This document shows positions 56,259-60,584 of a stretch of DNA of 60,584 bases, piece after piece (positions within the stretch are counted from its first letter, which is position 1; every line of letters begins with the position of its first letter). This DNA is from Burkholderiales bacterium (lineage in GTDB: Bacteria > Pseudomonadota > Gammaproteobacteria > Burkholderiales > Burkholderiaceae_C): NCBI GenBank assembly GCA_026932235.1, contig JAIXKR010000037.1:1-60584 (forward strand), written 5' to 3'. The notes beneath the pieces were generated by a model, which saw only the letters and a program-made list of their open reading frames with translations, was not told the origin of the DNA and searched no databases. The position numbers were made by a program, and so were the translations under genes.

Positions 56259-58010
56259 ATGGCGCAGACCACCGGTGGCGAGGTGCTCGCCCGCATGCTG
56301 CAGGCCGAGGGTGTCGAGAAGGTGTTCGGCATCATCGACGGCACCTACTTCGGCTTCTACTCGGCGCTGCATCGCCTGGGCATCGAGATCGTGACGCCGC
56401 GCCACGAGACCTGTGCCGCGCACATGGCCGGCACCTACGCGCGGCTGAGCGGACGCCTGGGCGTGTGCATGGCCAGCAACGGGCCCGGCGTGGCCAATCT
56501 GCTGCCGGGGCTGGTCGTCGAGCAGGCCGAGGGCAACCGCGTGCTAGCCATCACCAGTGCGCGCCGCCCGGGCATCATGTACCCCGACCGTGGCGGCAGC
56601 TACCAGTGCTTCGACCAGAGCGGCGTCATCGGCCGCATCGCCAAGTGGAGCGCCGCGGTCTCGGCCTTCGAGCGCGTGCCCGAGCTCATGCGCAAGGCGC
56701 TGCGCAAGAGCTGGAGCGGGCGCCCCGGCGTGGTGCACCTGGACGTGCCCGAGACGATCATGAACGCCAAGGTGAAGGCCGAGGTCGCGATCTGGCCGCC
56801 CGCGCACTACCGCAGCCTGCAGCCGCTGCCGCCCAGCGCGGCGCAGCTGGCGCAGGCCGCGGACTGGCTCGCCGGCGCCGCCGCACCGATGATCCACGCC
56901 GGTAGCGGCGTCGTGCACGCCCGCGCCTACGAGGCGCTGGCGCGCGTGGCCGAACTGCTGCACGCACCGGTAACCACCAGCTGGGCCGCGCGCGGCGTGC
57001 TGCCCGAGAGCTCGGCGCTGGCGATCCCGATGCCGCACGTCAAGCTCAACCACCGCGTGAGGAACGAGGCCGACGTCGTGCTCATCGTCGGCTCGCGCGT
57101 AGGCGAGACGGACTGGTGGGGCAAGCCGCCGTACTGGCGCCAGCCGGGGCAGCAGAAGACGATCCAGGTCGACATCGACACCGACACGCTGGGCCTGAAC
57201 AAGCCCGCGGACCTGGCCGTGCAGGCCGACGCCGCCTGCTTCCTCGAAGGCCTGGCCGAGGCCTTGCAGCAGCGCCGCGAGGCGATGGCGCTGGCGCCGC
57301 GCCAGGCGCGCGTGGCCGGCTACGGCAAGAGCTTGCGCGAAGACCGCGCCGAATGGGACAAGGCGCTGGCCGACATGCGCGTGCCCATGCACCCGGCGCA
57401 CATCGCCAGCGCCTGCGCCAAGGTCTTCCCGCCGGAATCGGTGCTGGTGGCCGACGGCGGCAACGCCACCATCTGGGCCATGTTCCACCACCCCGCGCGC
57501 GTGCCCAACAGCATCGTCTCGACCTTCAAGTTCGGCATGCTGGGCGCGGGCATGTCGCAGGCCATCGGCGCCGCGGTGGCGCGGCCCGGCACGCCGGTGC
57601 TTTGCATCACCGGCGACGGCGCCTTCGGCTTTCATCCGCAGGAGGTCGAGACCGCGGTGCGCCTGGGCGTGCAAGTGGTCTACGTCGTCCTCGCCGACAA
57701 GCAATGGGGCATGGTGAAGATGAACCAGCAGTTCATGCTGCGGCCCTTCAAGACCATGCTCTTCAAGCAGCTCGGACCGGAGGAGACGATCAAGGCCGAC
57801 CTCGGCGAGATCGCCTTCGACAAGCTGGCCCAGAGCATGGGCGCGCACGGCGAGCGCGTCGCCGACCCGACGCAGCTGGAGGCCGCGCTGCAGCGCGCGC
57901 TGGCCAGCGGCCGCTGCGCCGTCGTGCACGTGGACGTCGACCCGGTGCAGCACATGTGGGCACCCGGGCTCGTCCACTTCAAGAAGATGCACGAGGAGCC
58001 CGGCGGCTGA
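56259..58010 (+). CDS. Thiamine-diphosphate-binding enzyme next to TRAP transporter
   Basis: 583 aa, ALS/2-hydroxyacyl-CoA lyase/oxalyl-CoA decarboxylase superfamily. PYR domain with catalytic Glu50 in TPRHETCAAHMAGTYARLSG; central domain (about 195-330, MIHAGSGVVHARAYEALARV); PP domain GDGAFGFHPQEVETAVRLGV. Where relatives have the Mg-binding NN, this protein reads VLADKQWGMVK, so the second Asn is Asp. ATG 56259 has AGGAG upstream. A 108-nt gap leads to a TRAP binding protein, suggesting the transported acid or its product is the substrate. Divergent from tex. Confidence 0.88.
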   Translation: MAQTTGGEVLARMLQAEGVEKVFGIIDGTYFGFYSALHRLGIEIVTPRHETCAAHMAGTYARLSGRLGVCMASNGPGVANLLPGLVVEQAEGNRVLAITSARRPGIMYPDRGGSYQCFDQSGVIGRIAKWSAAVSAFERVPELMRKALRKSWSGRPGVVHLDVPETIMNAKVKAEVAIWPPAHYRSLQPLPPSAAQLAQAADWLAGAAAPMIHAGSGVVHARAYEALARVAELLHAPVTTSWAARGVLPESSALAIPMPHVKLNHRVRNEADVVLIVGSRVGETDWWGKPPYWRQPGQQKTIQVDIDTDTLGLNKPADLAVQADAACFLEGLAEALQQRREAMALAPRQARVAGYGKSLREDRAEWDKALADMRVPMHPAHIASACAKVFPPESVLVADGGNATIWAMFHHPARVPNSIVSTFKFGMLGAGMSQAIGAAVARPGTPVLCITGDGAFGFHPQEVETAVRLGVQVVYVVLADKQWGMVKMNQQFMLRPFKTMLFKQLGPEETIKADLGEIAFDKLAQSMGAHGERVADPTQLEAALQRALASGRCAVVHVDVDPVQHMWAPGLVHFKKMHEEPGG

Positions 58011-58118
58011 GCACCAGCAGGAAAACACGGTGCCGCGCGCCGGCGACCCTGTTCTAGAGTCGGCAGCGCTGCCGCGCCGCGCGCAGGCGGCTCGAAACCC
58101 GAGACGAGGAGACACGAC

Positions 58119-59129
58119 ATGCAGGAACGATCACCCTGGGCGCGCCGCGCGCGCGGCATCATTGCGGTTCTGGCGGGGCTTTCGGCGCTGCCGGCGCTGG
58201 CCGACATCACGCTCAAGGCCTCGCACCAGTTCCCCGGCGGCAAGGGCGACGTGCGCGACGAGATGGTGCAGATCATCGCGCGCGAGGTCGCGGCGGCCAA
58301 GGTCGGGCTCGAGATCAAGGTCTACCCCGGCGCGAGCCTCGTCAAGGCGGCCGAGCAGTGGAAGGCGATGCAGACCGGGCAGATCGACATGTCCTCGTTC
58401 CCGCTGGACTACGCCTCGGGTTTTCACCCGCAGTTCGGCGCGACGCTGATGCCCGGTCTCGTGAAGAACCACGCGCACGCGCAGCGGCTGAACAAGTCGC
58501 CGTTCATGGCCGAGATGCGCAAGATCATCGAGCAGGGCGGCGCGCGCGTGCTCGCCGACGCCTGGCTGGCCGGCGCCTTCGGCGCCAAGGACAAGTGCAT
58601 CCGCGCGCCCGAGGACGTCAAGGGCATGAAGATCCGCTCGGCCGGCTCGACCTTCGCCGAGATGTGGGCCAGCGCCGGCGGCTCGATCGTGTCGATCGCC
58701 TCCAACGAGGTCTACAACGCGCTGCAACAGGGCGTGATCAGCGGCACCGACACCTCCACCGGCTCGATGGTCTCGTTCCGTCTCTACGAGCAGCTGGGCT
58801 GCGTGACCACCCCCGGCGACCACGCGCTGTGGTTCATGTACGAACCGGTGCTGATCTCGCAGCGCAGCTGGGACAAGCTCAACGATGCGCAGAAGGCAGC
58901 GTTGACGGCCGCCTCGCAGAAGGCCGAGGCCTACTTCGCTGCCGAGTCGGCCAAGCTCGACGAAAAGATGAACGAGGCCTTCAAGAAGGCGGGCAAGCAG
59001 GTGATCGAGCTCGACGAGGCGCAGTTCAAGGCCTGGCGCGCGGTCGCCGAGCGCAGCTCGTACAAGGCCTTCGCCGAGAAGGTGCCGGGCGGCAAGGAAC
59101 TGATCGAGAAGGCGCTGAGTGTCCAGTGA
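58119..59129 (+). CDS. TRAP transporter periplasmic binding protein (DctP)
   Basis: 336 aa. Signal peptide (about 1-28, GIIAVLAGLSALPALA). Mature DctP-type fold: ITLKASHQFPGGKGDVRDEM, LEIKVYPGASLVKAAEQWKA, GQIDMSSFPLDYASGF, and the ligand-gating Arg region in DVKGMKIRSAGSTFAEMW. The binding-pocket Arg of carboxylate-specific DctP proteins is present (MKIRSAGS), so an organic anion is expected. It overlaps the small permease gene by 11 nt. GAGGAGA lies 10 nt upstream of the ATG. Confidence 0.94.
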   Translation: MQERSPWARRARGIIAVLAGLSALPALADITLKASHQFPGGKGDVRDEMVQIIAREVAAAKVGLEIKVYPGASLVKAAEQWKAMQTGQIDMSSFPLDYASGFHPQFGATLMPGLVKNHAHAQRLNKSPFMAEMRKIIEQGGARVLADAWLAGAFGAKDKCIRAPEDVKGMKIRSAGSTFAEMWASAGGSIVSIASNEVYNALQQGVISGTDTSTGSMVSFRLYEQLGCVTTPGDHALWFMYEPVLISQRSWDKLNDAQKAALTAASQKAEAYFAAESAKLDEKMNEAFKKAGKQVIELDEAQFKAWRAVAERSSYKAFAEKVPGGKELIEKALSVQ

Positions 59130-59676
59130 GGACCTGAGCGCGCACGGCACGCCGCCCTTGCCCGGCTGGGCGCGTGCGGTGAACGCGCTCTCGCGCGCCT
59201 TGGGCATCTTCGCGGTCGTGCTGCTCGTGGTCTCGATCGGCGTGATCTGCCAGATGGTCTTCGTGCGTGCGGTGCTCGGGCAGTCGGCGATCTGGCAGAC
59301 CGAGTTCTCGATCTTCGCCGTCGTCGCGGCGACCTTCCTCGGCGCGCCCTACGTGCTGCTCACGCGCGGGCACGTCGCGGTCGACGTGCTGCCGCTGATG
59401 GTCGCGCACAAGGCCCGGCGCCGGCTCTTCATCGCCGGCTACCTGGCGCTGCTCGCCTTCTGCGCGCTCTTCCTGTGGGCCTCGCTGCCCTGGTGGTACG
59501 AGACCTGGGTAAACAATCAGACGACCGCGTCGCTGTGGCGCGCCCGGCTGTGGATCCCCTATCTCTCGGTGCCGGTGGGCCTGGCGCTGCTGTGCCTGCA
59601 GGCCGCGAGCGAGCTCGTGCTCGTGCTGACGCGGCGCGCCCTGCCCTTCAACCTGCGGCCCGACGAGGGCCTCTAG
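59119..59676 (+). CDS. TRAP transporter small permease (DctQ)
   Basis: 185 aa, four membrane helices (about 28-50, 63-85, 102-124, 146-168). Contains IWQTEFSIFAVVAATFLGAP and LLTRGHVAVDVLP, the DctQ signature (RGHVxVD). The start GTG 59119 lies inside the dctP end (11-nt overlap). It couples to the large permease, which starts 10 nt downstream. Confidence 0.93.
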   Translation: MSSEDLSAHGTPPLPGWARAVNALSRALGIFAVVLLVVSIGVICQMVFVRAVLGQSAIWQTEFSIFAVVAATFLGAPYVLLTRGHVAVDVLPLMVAHKARRRLFIAGYLALLAFCALFLWASLPWWYETWVNNQTTASLWRARLWIPYLSVPVGLALLCLQAASELVLVLTRRALPFNLRPDEGL

Positions 59677-59686
59677 GCGTCGGGCG

Positions 59687-60584
59687 ATGAGTCCGCTGGC
59701 GATCGGTCTCCTGATCTTCGCGGTGACGACCGCGATGCTGGTCACGGGCATGCCGATCGCGTTCGCGCTCGGCGCGGTCTCGCTCGTCTTCATGTTCGTC
59801 TTCGACGGCTGGGAGAGCGTGCACTTCGTCCCCGAGACGATCTTCGGAGGCCTCAACGACTTCACGCTCGTCTCGCTGCCGATGTTCATCGTGATGGGCG
59901 CGGCGGTGGCGGGCTCACGCGCCGGCAGCGACCTCTACGAGGCGCTCTCGCGCTGGCTGCACAAGGTGCCCGGCTCGCTCGTCGTCTCCAACCTGGGTGC
60001 CTGCGCGCTCTTCTCGGCGCTCTCGGGCTCGTCGCCCGCGACCTGCGCGGCGATCGGCAAGATGGGCATCCCGGAGATGCGCAAGCGCGGCTACGACGCC
60101 GATCTCGCCACCGGCGCCATCGCCGCCGGCGGCACGCTCGGGATCCTGATCCCGCCCAGCATCACGATGATCCTCTACGGCATCGCGTCCGAGACCTCGA
60201 TCGGGCGGCTCTTCGTCGCCGGCATCCTGCCCGGCTTGCTGCTCGTTGCGCTCTTCATGGCCTGGGCGATCTTCCTGAGCTGGAAGCGCGGGACGAAGCT
60301 CGTCGATCACGGCCGCATCTATTCGTGGCGCGAACGCCTCGAGCTGCTGCCGCGGCTGCTGCCGTTCATCGCGGTCATCGCCGGCGTCGTCTACGCGCTC
60401 TACGGCGGCATCGCGACACCTTCGGAGGCGGCCGGGGTCGGCGCGATGCTGTGCCTCGTGATGGTCATCGTGATCTACCGCGTCTGGAGGCCCAGCGCGC
60501 TGTGGGCGATCCTGCGCGATTCGCTGCGGGAATCGGTGATGCTGATGATGATCATCGGCACCTCGATCCTCTTCGGCTACATGA
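59687..60584 (+). CDS. TRAP transporter large permease (DctM), truncated by window end
   Basis: Starts MSPLAIGLLIFAVTTAMLVT; about 299 codons are in the window with no stop, of an expected 430 or so. DctM features: FTLVSLPMFIVMGAAVAGSR, SALSGSSPATCAAIGKMGIP, AIAAGGTLGILIPPSITMIL. Forms the Na+/H+-coupled channel with DctQ, fed by DctP. Downstream genes that might identify the pathway are outside the window. Confidence 0.94.
   Translation, partial: MSPLAIGLLIFAVTTAMLVTGMPIAFALGAVSLVFMFVFDGWESVHFVPETIFGGLNDFTLVSLPMFIVMGAAVAGSRAGSDLYEALSRWLHKVPGSLVVSNLGACALFSALSGSSPATCAAIGKMGIPEMRKRGYDADLATGAIAAGGTLGILIPPSITMILYGIASETSIGRLFVAGILPGLLLVALFMAWAIFLSWKRGTKLVDHGRIYSWRERLELLPRLLPFIAVIAGVVYALYGGIATPSEAAGVGAMLCLVMVIVIYRVWRPSALWAILRDSLRESVMLMMIIGTSILFGYM

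Overview
The window is chromosomal DNA of a high-GC betaproteobacterium, most likely Burkholderiales of the Rubrivivax/Leptothrix type. This rests on the gene order thrS-infC-rpmI-rplT-pheS-pheT-ihfA-merR-tRNA-Pro, an ilvBHC block near pssA-leuA, hopanoid hpnCDE genes, a class I PHA synthase, and a trace of a PEP-CTERM sorting signal. I see no insertion sequence, prophage, integrase or CRISPR array. Genus is inference.

Layout. 1-3.97 kb: tRNA-Leu(UAG), then hpnC-hpnD-hpnE-iclR, each overlapping the next by 4 nt (squalene/hopanoid precursor synthesis). 4-13.7 kb, mostly minus strand: a PBP7-type endopeptidase, leuA behind a leucine-rich leader peptide and terminator, pssA, a PLP-dependent dehydratase (plus strand), a periplasmic glycerophosphodiesterase, and ilvC-ilvH-ilvB. 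13.9-17.4 kb, plus strand: a sigma factor, DUF3619, DUF3106 and RDD genes with 4-nt overlaps, then dgkA and a LOG-family gene. 17.4-25 kb: glnB, nadE, a FemAB/DUF482-like gene, a K+-independent H+-pyrophosphatase and a lipoprotein phosphatase. 25-27.4 kb: an acyl-CoA dehydrogenase and CaiB-type CoA transferase pair. 27.5-35.9 kb: a TetR gene divergent from a HlyD / RbbA-like / ABC-2 permease efflux set that continues into phaC, an acetate-kinase fossil and a universal stress protein. 36.5-45.6 kb, accessory: a ThDP enzyme, a nitroreductase fossil, an exported MhpD-fold lipoprotein, an Fe/phosphonate-type ABC importer, an S8 peptidase and a PEP-CTERM fossil. 45.6-56.1 kb: the conserved translation block with tex. 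56.2-60.6 kb: a second ThDP enzyme followed by a TRAP transporter that runs off the window.

How the parts connect. Branched-chain amino acid synthesis (ilvBHC, leuA) shares the window with a leader peptide carrying 11 Leu codons, four of them CUA, and with the tRNA-Leu(UAG) that reads CUA. Membrane themes recur: hopanoid precursors, PssA, DgkA, a GDPD and a sigma/DUF3619 unit. Phosphate and energy metabolism appear as H+-PPase, an alkaline-phosphatase-like lipoprotein, PHA synthase and a stress protein. The most promising little-described features are the repeat-built leuA attenuator, the sigma-DUF3619-DUF3106-RDD unit, the exported MhpD-like lipoprotein and the ThDP-TRAP locus. Three gene fossils mark deletion scars in the 28-46 kb accessory part.
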